64,000 nt of DNA from Pseudomonadota bacterium (GTDB taxonomy: Bacteria > Myxococcota_A > Polyangia > Haliangiales > Haliangiaceae): contig JAKSDA010000526.1 of assembly GCA_022360315.1 (NCBI GenBank), positions 1 through 64,000 of the forward strand. The letters are read 5' to 3'. A program made the translations under genes and the position numbers. Position 1 is the stretch's first letter; each line of letters begins with the position of its first letter. The notes beneath the pieces are model-generated. The model searched no databases. It was not told the origin of the DNA and was given only the letters and a program-made list of their open reading frames with translations. Below, in pieces: positions 33,078 to 41,721 of this stretch.

Positions 33078-35764
33078 GGACGGCGGGCCTCCTCGCTAAG
33101 CCGCCCGTCGTCCATTCTCAGCTTACGCCACCGGGGATCGTCCCAAATCTCTCGGCGAATCCTCCGCTCGGTCTCCAACAGCTCACAGTAGCGAGAATCG
33201 AGCTGCTGCGCTAGAGTCACCGGGGCACCATCTTCAACGATCTGCCCGTCCTCGATGACCAGAACCCGATCAAATCCCAGGGTCTCCTCCAGATCGTGCG
33301 TGATGCACAGCAGCGTCGCATCGGCCCAGGTCGAGCGGCTGCGCGCCAAAAGGGTCCGTCGCATCGGGCTATCCAATCCACGGAACGGCTCGTCGAAAAT
33401 TACCAGGCGCGGGGCGGGGTGAAGCAGCGCGCGACCCAAACGCACGCGTTGCCCTTCGCCACCGGATACGAGGGCACCCCCCTCGCCCAGCAAAGTCTGC
33501 AATCCATTCGGCATCTGCTCAAGTACCTTCATTAACTCGGCTGTGTCGAGTGTCTGGCCCATGCGGTCGATGTCGGTTGCGCCATAGTGGAGATTGTCGA
33601 TGAGCGAGGAATTCCAAAGCTGAACCGCAGGCTCGACCCAGGCGGTTTGCTGCCGCAATGCCTCCAAGCGCGCCGCATCGAGCGGCCGGCTATCGACAAG
33701 AATCCGACCGGCACTGGGGCGTTGCCAACCGAGAAACATGCCGACTAGTGTCGATTTTCCGGCCCCAGACGGACCCACGATCGCGACATGTTCGCCGGGG
33801 GAGATCGCTAGATCGATGTCTTCGAGGATTGTAGTTCCCCCGGCCACTATCTCTACACCCTCGACGCGCAATTCGACTCCCTTGCCGTCATCGCTCCGGT
33901 TCGCTGGCTGCTCGGTCGCCTCGCTGCGGGGCTCCTCCACTGCACCGAGCGGCTCAAGCAGTCGCAACGCGGTATTGCGAACCAGCGGGAATCGCCGCAC
34001 GAGCAGTGCGATCGCCTGACCTTGGGCCGGAATGTTGAGCGCCCAAAACAGAAGCAACAGTGTGCCCGAGGTTTCTTGCACCTGTGGTAAGCACTCCAGG
34101 AATAGCCAAGTGGCAAAGCCCATACCGATGATCGTGGAGCCCATATCGGTGGTGACCGCGATCCGCAGCAGTCCTATCGCGGACCGCGCCCATTCCACGA
34201 GCAACCCCTCGTGCTCGCGGCGCACGATACGATCTGCGCCATGAGTAAGGATGGCGGTGAGGCCCAACAACGCGTCGAGATAGAACCGGGATAGGGCACC
34301 GGCATGATTGCGAACGCGCAAATCTTGCTCGACAAGCGGAGCCTGGATGCCTATCGGGACCATTGTTGCGGCAATGGCGGCGGTCACGGCCAGTGGCGCA
34401 CTGGACGGACACAACCAGATGATACCCAACGCGCTCAGCACGATTTCCAGGCTGTGGCGCCAGAACCGACCCACGATATCGGATAAATCGCGAAGTCGAT
34501 GAATGCTATGACAACGCTCGGCCATATCCGAGGCAGGGCGACTTCGCAGATAGCGATCGTCGAGCCGTGGAAGTTTGTGCAGATACGCAATGCGAAGGCG
34601 TATCTCGAACTGGCGGCCAAGCCACTGCGTACCGAGAACAACGGGAATCTCGATGAGCAGCAGTAACGACACGAACAACAGCACCGCGAAGACCCCCCCC
34701 AACCGCTGCTCGAACAGCATGAGCTTCGTGTCCAGGTCGAGCATGCTCTTGAAGAGTATCGCCACGGCGACCGCACCAGCCGCAGCCACAGCTATGCCCA
34801 CCACGAGTGCCAACGTTGTGAACACGCCACTGTCTCGCATCAACTGAAACAGCGCACGGCCCGGAGTGGCATCGGGCTCGCGCAGCGCAGCTTCCAACTC
34901 GGGGGAGTGCGACACCACGGCGTGATCCTCTTGGAGCGTTCCGCCAACGCCCCGAACCGTGATGAGCACGGCGCCTCGTAACAATAGTAGCTCGTCGTCG
35001 TCGTCTTCTTCTTCTTCTTCGGACAGAGGTGCAGGCCGCACGCTCCAAAACACCTCGGGAATCACCGCAACCTCTTCGCCTTCGGGGGCAGCCTCGTTCG
35101 CCTCCCGGACCAGGTGCTCGAGCAACTGAGCCATCTGCGGGCCGCGCCGGAGGCTGCCTGAAGTCGCGAACGACTCCATCATTCTCGCTGCGGCGTCGAG
35201 GATGGCGATGCCCATCCACTCCGAGTCGTTTATGGCATCAGCAATCAGGCGGGCTCCCCCATCCTCGAACCCGAGGCGCTCGCATCGCCGGCGCAGAACC
35301 TGCAAAAAGGACCGAGATCCGGCAAAGCTCATCCATTTGGAAACCGGAATCTCGGAGGTATGGACATAGATATCGTCGATAAGGCGGCGACACGTGGTCC
35401 AACGCCGGCCCGAGGCTGGATCCATCACCTGCACCAGCGACCCCATGCGTCGCCAGAGCACGATGAAGTGAGGGGAGCCGTTGGCTAGACCCACGACCAG
35501 AATCGCAGGGAAGGCGTCGGCTTCAGGCAACAGCAGGTGATCCACCGGGATCATAACCTGCTCGGCGTCGAGGCCGAAGTGCACCGCCAATTCTTCGAGC
35601 GTGTCGATCGAGGTGCCGTCTACGTCGGTCTGGCACGCCTCCCGGAGACGGCCGTAGCTAACTTGGATGCCATATCCCTCCAGCAAACACTTCAAGGATG
35701 CCGGACCACAATCCATGGCTGACGTTTGCACAACCTCGGGAACGATTAGCTTGCGGTGCCTCAT
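33074..35764 (-). CDS. C39-peptidase-containing ABC transporter (PCAT) for leader-peptide cleavage and export
   Basis: An 896-aa exporter starting at the ATG 35764, 13 bp after the HlyD stop; the frame to 35935 would overlap that gene by 158 bp. Residues 8-130 form a C39 peptidase with Cys19 in AMDCGPASLKCLLEGYG, His99 in SPHFIVLW and Asp115 in VMDPASG. A long insert (about 130-300) carries an acidic run (EEEEEDDDDE). A six-helix region leads to an ATPase domain with GPSGAGKSTLVGMFLG, LVSGGEGQRVRLGRALL and LVIFDEPFRGLD. PCATs cut double-glycine-type leaders while exporting bacteriocins. It links the cluster to a small peptide. Confidence 0.92.
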   Translation of the reverse strand: MRHRKLIVPEVVQTSAMDCGPASLKCLLEGYGIQVSYGRLREACQTDVDGTSIDTLEELAVHFGLDAEQVMIPVDHLLLPEADAFPAILVVGLANGSPHFIVLWRRMGSLVQVMDPASGRRWTTCRRLIDDIYVHTSEIPVSKWMSFAGSRSFLQVLRRRCERLGFEDGGARLIADAINDSEWMGIAILDAAARMMESFATSGSLRRGPQMAQLLEHLVREANEAAPEGEEVAVIPEVFWSVRPAPLSEEEEEDDDDELLLLRGAVLITVRGVGGTLQEDHAVVSHSPELEAALREPDATPGRALFQLMRDSGVFTTLALVVGIAVAAAGAVAVAILFKSMLDLDTKLMLFEQRLGGVFAVLLFVSLLLLIEIPVVLGTQWLGRQFEIRLRIAYLHKLPRLDDRYLRSRPASDMAERCHSIHRLRDLSDIVGRFWRHSLEIVLSALGIIWLCPSSAPLAVTAAIAATMVPIGIQAPLVEQDLRVRNHAGALSRFYLDALLGLTAILTHGADRIVRREHEGLLVEWARSAIGLLRIAVTTDMGSTIIGMGFATWLFLECLPQVQETSGTLLLLFWALNIPAQGQAIALLVRRFPLVRNTALRLLEPLGAVEEPRSEATEQPANRSDDGKGVELRVEGVEIVAGGTTILEDIDLAISPGEHVAIVGPSGAGKSTLVGMFLGWQRPSAGRILVDSRPLDAARLEALRQQTAWVEPAVQLWNSSLIDNLHYGATDIDRMGQTLDTAELMKVLEQMPNGLQTLLGEGGALVSGGEGQRVRLGRALLHPAPRLVIFDEPFRGLDSPMRRTLLARSRSTWADATLLCITHDLEETLGFDRVLVIEDGQIVEDGAPVTLAQQLDSRYCELLETERRIRREIWDDPRWRKLRMDDGRLSEEARRP

Positions 35765-35777
35765 CGTGTCCAGTGCT

Positions 35778-36965
35778 TCAGGGCGAATTGGCGTCAGTCT
35801 GAACGCTCGTTCTCCGACCTCCCAGCACTCGCCCCGCGGCACGAAGGACCAACTCTCCCGGCGATACCCGTTCCACTTCCACCTCCACTGAGCCCGGTAG
35901 TCCGTGCTGTCGGGGAATTGCCGGAGGGACGTCACCGATGATGTTCAGCAGCACGCGGACGTTGCCGTTACTCACCTCGCTGCCCACGCTCGCAACCGAT
36001 AGCGACAGTGTCCCGAACTCCATCCAGGGAAAAGCATCTAATCGAATCCGGGCAGTCTGGCCGCGACGCACTCGCCCCAGCGCGACGTCTGGCGCGAAGT
36101 AGGCCACAACTCGCAGCTCGCCGGCTGGCACAACCAATGCCATTCGGTCTCCCGCGGCAACTACCGACCCGACGTGCACACGCGCAACCTCTCCCAGCTT
36201 GCCACTGACTGACGCACGGATGTTCCGCATGTCGATCTCGTGGCGAAGCGACTCGATCGCGAACTCTTCCTGAGCCCGGCGGCCCTCTATTTGCTGCAGC
36301 TCGCGCTTTAGCTCGGCCAGCTCGGCAGCTAGCTCGTTGCGCCGAAGTCGGCCTTCGGCCTCAATGCGAGTAATCGCCGCCTTGAGCGCCTGGGCGCTGG
36401 CAAGCGTTGCCTGCCCTTCTGCGCGAGTTTTGGAAAACGCGGACTCGGACACCACGGCCTGTTCCCGAAGCTGAGCGGAGCGCCTCGCTTCCTCCAGAGC
36501 AGATTGTGCCAGTGCATTGCCCCCCCGATGCCGCGCCCGAGCTTCGGCAACTTGCGTCTTCAGGACGTTGTCCATGAGATCGAGGGCATTGGCTTTCGCC
36601 GCGATTTTTTCCCTGAGCGGGCCAATCTGCGCCGACAGGCTCTCCAACGATCCCCGTTTGGCGGCCAGCTCGAGCTCGAACTGCGTCGTGTCGAGCTGGA
36701 CGATGATCTCGCCAGCTTCGATCCACTCATCGAGGACCAGATTCGATAGGATGACCTTGCCGGCAACGGGAGAGTCAATCGAATGAGCATCGCGCTCGAC
36801 CTCGATCCGCGATTCGCTGCTCACGGCATATACCGACACCTGGGCCCAAAAAAGCCAGGCAAACCACAAGGCCACGAGAACCTTGCCAACCAGCAGCCAC
36901 CGGATTGGTCTCGAAGCGCGGTCGTCGGCCAGGGCACGAAGCGAGCGATGCATAGGTGCGGACAT
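35778..36965 (-). CDS. HlyD-type membrane fusion protein of the exporter
   Basis: A 395-aa adaptor of the HlyD/EmrA family. A cytoplasmic start, one membrane helix (WLLVGKVLVALWFAWLFWAQ), a lipoyl/barrel segment (RDAHSIDSPVAGKVILSNLV with EWIEAGEIIVQLD), and a long coiled-coil hairpin follow. The latter includes GSLESLSAQIGPLREKIAAK and ELAAELAELKRELQQIEGRR. The second half-lipoyl piece is NIRASVSGKLGEVARVHVGS, then a beta-barrel domain. It spans the periplasm between inner-membrane ABC exporters and an outer-membrane channel, which is not encoded nearby. Minus strand, second of the export genes, 97 bp after the HDO protein gene. Confidence 0.9.
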   Translation of the reverse strand: MSAPMHRSLRALADDRASRPIRWLLVGKVLVALWFAWLFWAQVSVYAVSSESRIEVERDAHSIDSPVAGKVILSNLVLDEWIEAGEIIVQLDTTQFELELAAKRGSLESLSAQIGPLREKIAAKANALDLMDNVLKTQVAEARARHRGGNALAQSALEEARRSAQLREQAVVSESAFSKTRAEGQATLASAQALKAAITRIEAEGRLRRNELAAELAELKRELQQIEGRRAQEEFAIESLRHEIDMRNIRASVSGKLGEVARVHVGSVVAAGDRMALVVPAGELRVVAYFAPDVALGRVRRGQTARIRLDAFPWMEFGTLSLSVASVGSEVSNGNVRVLLNIIGDVPPAIPRQHGLPGSVEVEVERVSPGELVLRAAGRVLGGRRTSVQTDANSP

Positions 36966-37062
36966 ACGACTCGTGTTATGCCGGATTTTCTATCACATGA
37001 CGTACCCGCCGCCGCTCTCAAGTGTGAACGGGTTGCCGACCGAGAGTAAACCGGTCACTGCG

Positions 37063-38580
37063 TCAGGCCGCCGGCTTGGGAAAAGCACGCAAGAAACGAT
37101 AGTCGCTTCGGAGGTAAAAATCGAGAAGATCATCCCACGCCCGGTGGTTGAGTTCCAGCAGGAACAACATGTAGTCCATAGCCAACCGCTGGGATGCGGG
37201 CGAGATCGACTCGACGTCGGCCATGAACAGACGGGGAATGCTCGTGTGATGGTACTTGTCGTTGAGCAGAATATGCTTATCCAGCGCAACGAATTCGCCG
37301 ACAATTTTCTTGTAGGCGAGTTCCAGTGGCGATTCCACGCCCACCATTCCTTCTGTGATGAAAATGGAAGTCGCGTAGGCAACGGGATCGATGATCCCTA
37401 GCTGGGAAAAGACATCCACGTACGCGAAGTGCAGCGGCAGCGGATAGGTGTTCTGGATCTGCTCGTCGGTCAGGCCCAGCTCGCGGCAGCTTTCGTACTC
37501 AAGAATGTCGTGTCCGACTTCCTCTTTGTAATACTGGAACGCTTTGCGACGAAACTCCGCATTCAGCCGTTTGGGCAAAATCGCTGCGATGATCTCAGGA
37601 AATCTCGTCGTGACATAGTAATCTTGTAGGTACCGCCCGTGCACCAGCACCAAGCCCCCCTCCGGATCCTCCTCAAGGGCCTTGAGGTACTCCGGGGTGC
37701 CCAACTTGGCCAGAGCTACCCGCGCGACCTCCTCGGCTTCGAGCATGAAGTTGATGCCCGAAATGCATTCCTTGGGCTCGTAGGAAGCAATGCAAAACCG
37801 CTTGGAGCGAACCGGATCGACACCGCTTACCAGGGCTTCCGCCAGCCCGTTGAGGTGGCGCAGCGCATCGGGGATGGAGCACGCTCCACCCGCAAACTCG
37901 GTGAGTAGCTCGTCGAGGTCAGGGAACTCCGATGTCCCAGCCTCAAGGCCGATATGGAGATCAAACAGCGCCCTGGCATTACAGATCAGCGAAAGCGGAG
38001 CGTTGCTGCGCTGGTACAGCGCCTGAACGTATGCCAGCTGCAGGTAGAAGTTATCGAGCTGCAGAATCTCGGTCGAGCTGAACGGCCGGTGCGAAATTTC
38101 TGGCAGAGGCTTTTGCAAAGGATACTCGCGGGCGATCTCCCATACCAGCACGGAGTAATGCCGGCTGAGGGCCTCGACGTTGGCCACCAGTCGCTCGCGT
38201 TGCTCGGCCGAGACCTCATCAAGGACGGCAGCGACGACCTTTGCGATTCCCCGCCGCAGCTGATCGATGTTGGCGTCCCGTCTGTCCTTCGCCGCGTCCA
38301 GCGCATCGCGTACGAGCCCGAGGTAATCCATACTCTCAAGCAATCCATACCACTCAGAATCCGGCTCTCCCGACAAGATCTCCTGCCAGCTGCTCGACCC
38401 CGGATCGCGGAGAAGCTGGAGGCGTTTTGCGATCTCGTGTCCGCTCAGGTGGTCGTCGTGTTCGATCACGAATTCGCTCGCGCTCGAAACAACGAGCACT
38501 TCGCCGGTACTGACGTCGAATCGGGCATCTTTGATGGCGAGGTAAGGCGAGCTATACTTTGCAATGGTCCAGGCTTCCAT
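37063..38580 (-). CDS. Iron-containing redox (heme-oxygenase-like diiron, HDO) enzyme 3, candidate peptide maturase
   Basis: A 505-aa protein, largest of three paralogs. The N-terminal about 110 residues contain a winged-helix-like pattern (HDDHLSGHEIAKRLQLLR, WYGLLESMDYLGLVRD), as in RiPP recognition domains. The C-terminal half is HDO-like: FQYYKEEVGHDILEYESCRE gives a metal-type Glu and His, FITEGMVGVESPLEL a second Glu region, and KYHHTSIPRLFMADVE the following His. HDO enzymes (for example PqqC-like oxidases, UndA, BesC-type) use O2 with two iron ions for oxidation or C-C cleavage. Sequence alone does not give its reaction. It is followed by HlyD and preceded, 38 bp upstream, by a shorter paralog. 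Confidence 0.78.
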   Translation of the reverse strand: MEAWTIAKYSSPYLAIKDARFDVSTGEVLVVSSASEFVIEHDDHLSGHEIAKRLQLLRDPGSSSWQEILSGEPDSEWYGLLESMDYLGLVRDALDAAKDRRDANIDQLRRGIAKVVAAVLDEVSAEQRERLVANVEALSRHYSVLVWEIAREYPLQKPLPEISHRPFSSTEILQLDNFYLQLAYVQALYQRSNAPLSLICNARALFDLHIGLEAGTSEFPDLDELLTEFAGGACSIPDALRHLNGLAEALVSGVDPVRSKRFCIASYEPKECISGINFMLEAEEVARVALAKLGTPEYLKALEEDPEGGLVLVHGRYLQDYYVTTRFPEIIAAILPKRLNAEFRRKAFQYYKEEVGHDILEYESCRELGLTDEQIQNTYPLPLHFAYVDVFSQLGIIDPVAYATSIFITEGMVGVESPLELAYKKIVGEFVALDKHILLNDKYHHTSIPRLFMADVESISPASQRLAMDYMLFLLELNHRAWDDLLDFYLRSDYRFLRAFPKPAA

Positions 38581-38618
38581 GTCCGTTGTTTCCTCGTGCA
38601 GAGAAAGGATATCGTTGT

Positions 38619-39611
38619 TCAGTCGGCGAGTCGGGGGAAGGGGTTCTTGGCATCTCCGTAATAGGTAATGATTTGCTGCTCCATCACAGCAAGTGACTCG
38701 ACTAGGATACAGATGTGCCGACTTACCGTGAGTTCCTCTTCAGCGGAAACGCCGAGCACCTCGGCAAGTAGACTTCGGCTGATATCCCCGTGGTCGCCAT
38801 CATCGTTGATCATCGCGTGATCGAGGAGCGGCTTGTAGAAGCGCTCGGGGAGCCCGACCTCAATGCAATGCTGGCGAAATGCCTCGTGGAATTTATTATT
38901 GGATTCTTCGAACAAAAAGAGCGCGGACTTAAACGACAGGGGGTGCTGGCGAGCGTAATTTCCCAGCGAGGCGCACACAGAGAACGTCATCGGCAGGGGG
39001 ACGAGACGATCGAGCATCGACTCGTCGATATCGACGGCGGCCAGTGACTTGGCCAACATCTTGTCGTGGTGCAGCTCCGAGACAAAGAAGTCCTGTAGGA
39101 TGCGAGTGGTGTTCTTTGTCTCGTAGTATGATAGCGACGGCGCGAGCAATGCGGGGCACATCTTCACCACGTGGTAGTACTCTAGCGCATAGCCGATCAG
39201 CTGCTGTCTGTTGATGCTGCCATCTAGGAGGCCGCGGTAGAATCGTCCGTCGCTGTACTTCTGTCGCGCGCGATCGACGAGCCTTCGCAGCTCCCGGTAG
39301 AACTGAGAGCCGCTCCTGACCTCTTGGGGCTCGTACTTGGTCTCGGTCAAGAGCCCGTACCGGTCGAGGTCGTCGCAAATATCTCCGACTTGCTCCGCAA
39401 TCGCAGGGAGCTGCTGTTGCAACTCCGTGAATGTGGTTTTTCCTTCCTGCAAAATCTCAAGTAAACGGATCGAATCTTCCCGCGTCTCCGGATCAATTTC
39501 GATCTCGTATTCCTGAGCGCGGTGGCGGAGCAGGCACGAATCGCCGCGGATCGTCATGATGACGGCCTTGCGAAGCCGCGGTTGTACAAAGAAGTTGGTC
39601 GTAATGGCCAT
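38619..39611 (-). CDS. Iron-containing redox (HDO) enzyme 2 with N-terminal RRE-like domain
   Basis: A 330-aa protein. Residues about 10-95 resemble PqqD/RRE winged helices (MTIRGDSCLLRHRAQEYEIE; LLEILQEGKTTFTELQQQL; QVGDICDDLDRYGLL). Residues about 100-320 are HDO-like, with ALEYYHVV (Glu, His), FFVSELHHDKMLAKSL (Glu-x-x-His), LFEESNNKFHEAFRQ and HAMINDDGDHGDISR (Asp/His ligands). Overall length and order match the 331-residue protein just upstream. The 15-bp gap to its neighbours fits one operon. A purine-rich segment lies just before the ATG. RiPP-modifying function is inferred from the domain fusion and the exporter. Confidence 0.8.
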   Translation of the reverse strand: MAITTNFFVQPRLRKAVIMTIRGDSCLLRHRAQEYEIEIDPETREDSIRLLEILQEGKTTFTELQQQLPAIAEQVGDICDDLDRYGLLTETKYEPQEVRSGSQFYRELRRLVDRARQKYSDGRFYRGLLDGSINRQQLIGYALEYYHVVKMCPALLAPSLSYYETKNTTRILQDFFVSELHHDKMLAKSLAAVDIDESMLDRLVPLPMTFSVCASLGNYARQHPLSFKSALFLFEESNNKFHEAFRQHCIEVGLPERFYKPLLDHAMINDDGDHGDISRSLLAEVLGVSAEEELTVSRHICILVESLAVMEQQIITYYGDAKNPFPRLAD

Positions 39612-39626
39612 GAGGTCTCTCGACGG

Positions 39627-40622
39627 CTAGATGGCTGACAGTCTGCGAACTAGTGCTGCTCCGATGTCCTTTATCGGCGAGTAAAAGTTCCAGATAGCGC
39701 AGTAAAAATCGTTGTACATCTCGACAAAGATCCGCATCTGGCGCTGCATGCGCGCCAGCGTTTCGTCACCGATCGCCTGGATCTCGGCAAAGATGAGCCG
39801 GGTCAGATTTCCGTGTTCTCCCTTGCGATTGATGTCGGAGTGGGCCCGCATGGGCTTGATGAAGGCGGGTGAGAGGCCGGCTTTCTCGCACGCTTCGATC
39901 CAATGGTCTTTCTCCGGATTCTTGCCCTCAAGCACTCCAAGCGTGGAGAAGAAGAACAGAGGATCGGTAGCCCCCCAGTAGGCCAGGGCATTGCAGAGAG
40001 CGAGGGTTTCCGGTAACGGCAACATGTCGCGGATGTCGTCCCGGGTAATGCCGAGGGATAATAATGACTTCACGATGATCTCATCGTGGCCGTATTCCTC
40101 GACATAAAATTCGTTCATCAACAGACGAACGCGATTGTTCGACAGGTAGGGTAACACCGGGGAGTCGAACATGCTCTCCCGGAAGAGAAAGTGATAGTTT
40201 TCGATAGCAAGACCGTAAAACGCACCCGGCGGGCATTTCTCCGGGTTCTTCAGAACGTTGGACCAGTAGACGTTGCCATAGTAGCGTTCTTCCAGGAGCG
40301 TATTGGTATAGTCCTCCAGCTTGAGGAGCGCTTCGGAGCCGCTTCGCATCCTAGTGCTTCCGGCGTCGTCCAGCAGCCGGTGACGATCGAGATCTTCCAG
40401 CAATGTGCCGAACCGATGGTGTTGGCTGGCATCCAGCTTCTGCTGGATGTCGCCTATTGTTTGTTTTCCATCGATATGATCCAGGAATGATCGGAGTTCT
40501 TCGAACGACGACCCGTCGGGATCGAGAACCATCTCCAACCCGTTCTGTACCAGAGATATCTCACCCCCCTGAATTTGCACTTCGCAAGCAAGGCGCGGTC
40601 GAAAGTTTTCTGATGTCAGCAT
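39627..40622 (-). CDS. Iron-containing redox (HDO) enzyme 1 with N-terminal RRE-like domain
   Basis: A 331-aa protein. The N-terminal RRE-like domain reads RPRLACEVQIQGGEISLVQN, LRSFLDHIDGKQTIGDIQQK and FGTLLEDLDRHRLLDDAG. The HDO part has YGLAIENYHFLFRES, EFYVEEYGHDEIIVKSLL (Glu, His), an aromatic-rich helix (LAYWGATDPLFFFSTLGVLE) and AHSDINRKGEHGNLTRLIFAE. Of two possible starts I prefer the ATG at 40622 (GGAG 7 nt upstream); the ATG at 40628 adds two residues. It is the first enzyme gene after a 551-bp leader that separates it from the peptide gene. Identity to enzyme 2 is low but the layout is the same, so a gene duplication is likely old. Confidence 0.8.
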   Translation of the reverse strand: MLTSENFRPRLACEVQIQGGEISLVQNGLEMVLDPDGSSFEELRSFLDHIDGKQTIGDIQQKLDASQHHRFGTLLEDLDRHRLLDDAGSTRMRSGSEALLKLEDYTNTLLEERYYGNVYWSNVLKNPEKCPPGAFYGLAIENYHFLFRESMFDSPVLPYLSNNRVRLLMNEFYVEEYGHDEIIVKSLLSLGITRDDIRDMLPLPETLALCNALAYWGATDPLFFFSTLGVLEGKNPEKDHWIEACEKAGLSPAFIKPMRAHSDINRKGEHGNLTRLIFAEIQAIGDETLARMQRQMRIFVEMYNDFYCAIWNFYSPIKDIGAALVRRLSAI

Positions 40623-40628
40623 CAACAT

Positions 40629-41173
40629 GCTCCAGGTGGTCTAATTTGAAAGACTTCGGGGATCCTGCCATGAAAATTAGGCAGCAAGTAGTACCTCATG
40701 GATGGAAAGGCAACCAGCTCGGTGCGATGGGAGACGTATGGGGACAGAGCGGGCCACACAAGCGCCTAAGATGAAGAAAAACGCCATACTCCTGAAGGGA
40801 TTAAAAATCAGCACTGGCGTTGCCTGAATTTCGAGCAAAACGAGGTATTAACGGCATCCTATGGTTAGGTCGAACCGGTTTCCCTGGCGTCAGCGTGGTG
40901 CATGATCCCATTCGCCCCAATACGGCAACCATAGGCCCGAGATCACACCGGTACCTAGGTGTCCTTCACTCAGGCTAAACCGGGGCGATAGGACAGTACG
41001 GACAGAGGACGCTGCCACAAAGAGCTAAATTTACTCAGCCCGTGGCGCGTCAAGTGCGCACCCCATTGGCACTTAAGCCAAGGGAATGCCTATTCTCCCC
41101 AACAAATACTGAAAGGCCGAGCATTCACTATTTGCGAAATACCCGCCAATATACGTGTACGTTCAGCTATCTG
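40629..41173. other. 545-bp leader between the peptide gene and the first enzyme gene
   Basis: No conserved gene is present. Three very short frames are visible: a minus-strand 36-codon frame (40677-40787) with AGGAG only one base before its ATG; a plus-strand 34-codon frame (40670-40774); and a plus-strand 18-codon frame (40771-40827) ending in LKISTGVA. None is supported by context. The stretch may contain attenuation sequence or a lost second peptide gene. Confidence 0.45.
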
Positions 41174-41296
41174 CTAAAGGTGGACGGGGAGAAGTTCGTT
41201 TGGGCCAGCAGCGACGCCCGTCTTCAGACGGATCTTCATGGCGCGCTTCTCAGTCTTGTCCTTTTCGGTGGTGGGTTTGGTTTTTTCTTTGCTCAA
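41174..41296 (-). CDS. Candidate RiPP precursor peptide (40 aa, TTG start)
   Basis: A 40-residue frame on the same strand as the enzymes. The TTG at 41296 has a perfect AGGAGG (41304-41309) 7 nt upstream; no ATG frame fits as well, the next Met being internal (Met20). The first 19 residues are almost only Lys, Glu, Thr, Ser, Pro and Asp (SKEKTKPTTEKDKTEKRA), and the rest is MKIRLKTGVAAG followed by PNELLPVHL. The mix of a charged leader and a hydrophobic or small-residue tail, plus a VAAG step that could be read as a C39-type small-small cut site, fits a precursor for the exporters downstream. No homolog search could be run. Confidence 0.6.
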   Translation of the reverse strand: MSKEKTKPTTEKDKTEKRAMKIRLKTGVAAGPNELLPVHL

Positions 41297-41335
41297 TTTC
41301 GTGCCTCCTGTTTGATATTTGCTGATTGTCTCAGA

Positions 41336-41364
41336 ATAGCACGGGAAAGTGAATCGGGCATCAA
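41336..41364 (-). promoter_or_regulatory. Sigma70-type promoter of the candidate precursor gene
   Basis: On the minus strand TTGATG (41359-41364) and TGCTAT (41336-41341) are separated by 17 bp, about 40 bp upstream of the TTG start. This would give a short leader before the AGGAGG. The match is good for -35 and fair for -10. Confidence 0.4.
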
Positions 41365-41544
41365 CGCAAACCATCTGACTGTAAGCGTCCCCACTACTCT
41401 ATTGTCGCGCCGACAGGCACAACAGCGACAATACTCCCCGGACACCGAGGTTCCCACCAGCTTCGGCAAGCGAGAAGCTCTCCGGCAGGGGCGGATTAGT
41501 CTGGTGGTCAACGCAACGCCTTCAAGTGTATCTGTCGATACATA

Positions 41545-41592
41545 GGACGTAGCTATGAGTGGCTATTGGGACGTAGCTATGAGTGGCTATTG
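41545..41592. repeat. 24-bp tandem duplication upstream of the racemase gene
   Basis: Two exact copies of a 24-bp unit beginning GGACGTAGCTATGAGTGGCT lie 130 bp before the divergent racemase gene. It could be a paired operator or a slippage product. Confidence 0.7.
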
Positions 41593-41721
41593 GTCCGGCC
41601 AATATTCACCAACCTTGATCTGGGCTAGGAGCGTCGATACGTTACGGATGTGTTGTTCAGGCAACATGAGATCCCACGAATCACGGTAATTGAACTACTT
41701 ATAGTCCAAGGAATCGGTTAG

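Noticed and set aside
33074..35935. Longer start for the C39 exporter
   Set aside because: It would overlap HlyD by 158 bp and add 57 residues unlike any C39 protein; the ATG at 35764 fits.
40677..40787. 36-codon minus-strand frame just before the first HDO gene
   Set aside because: AGGAG is only one base from its ATG, which is too close for initiation, and its sequence lacks a leader-like pattern.
41042..41545. 167-codon plus-strand frame over the candidate precursor
   Set aside because: No motif and poor codon use; it is a shadow of the leader and peptide region.
40629..41592. Possible CRISPR-like or riboswitch structure in the peptide leader
   Set aside because: No repeated spacers and no recognisable aptamer core; only one 24-bp tandem copy.
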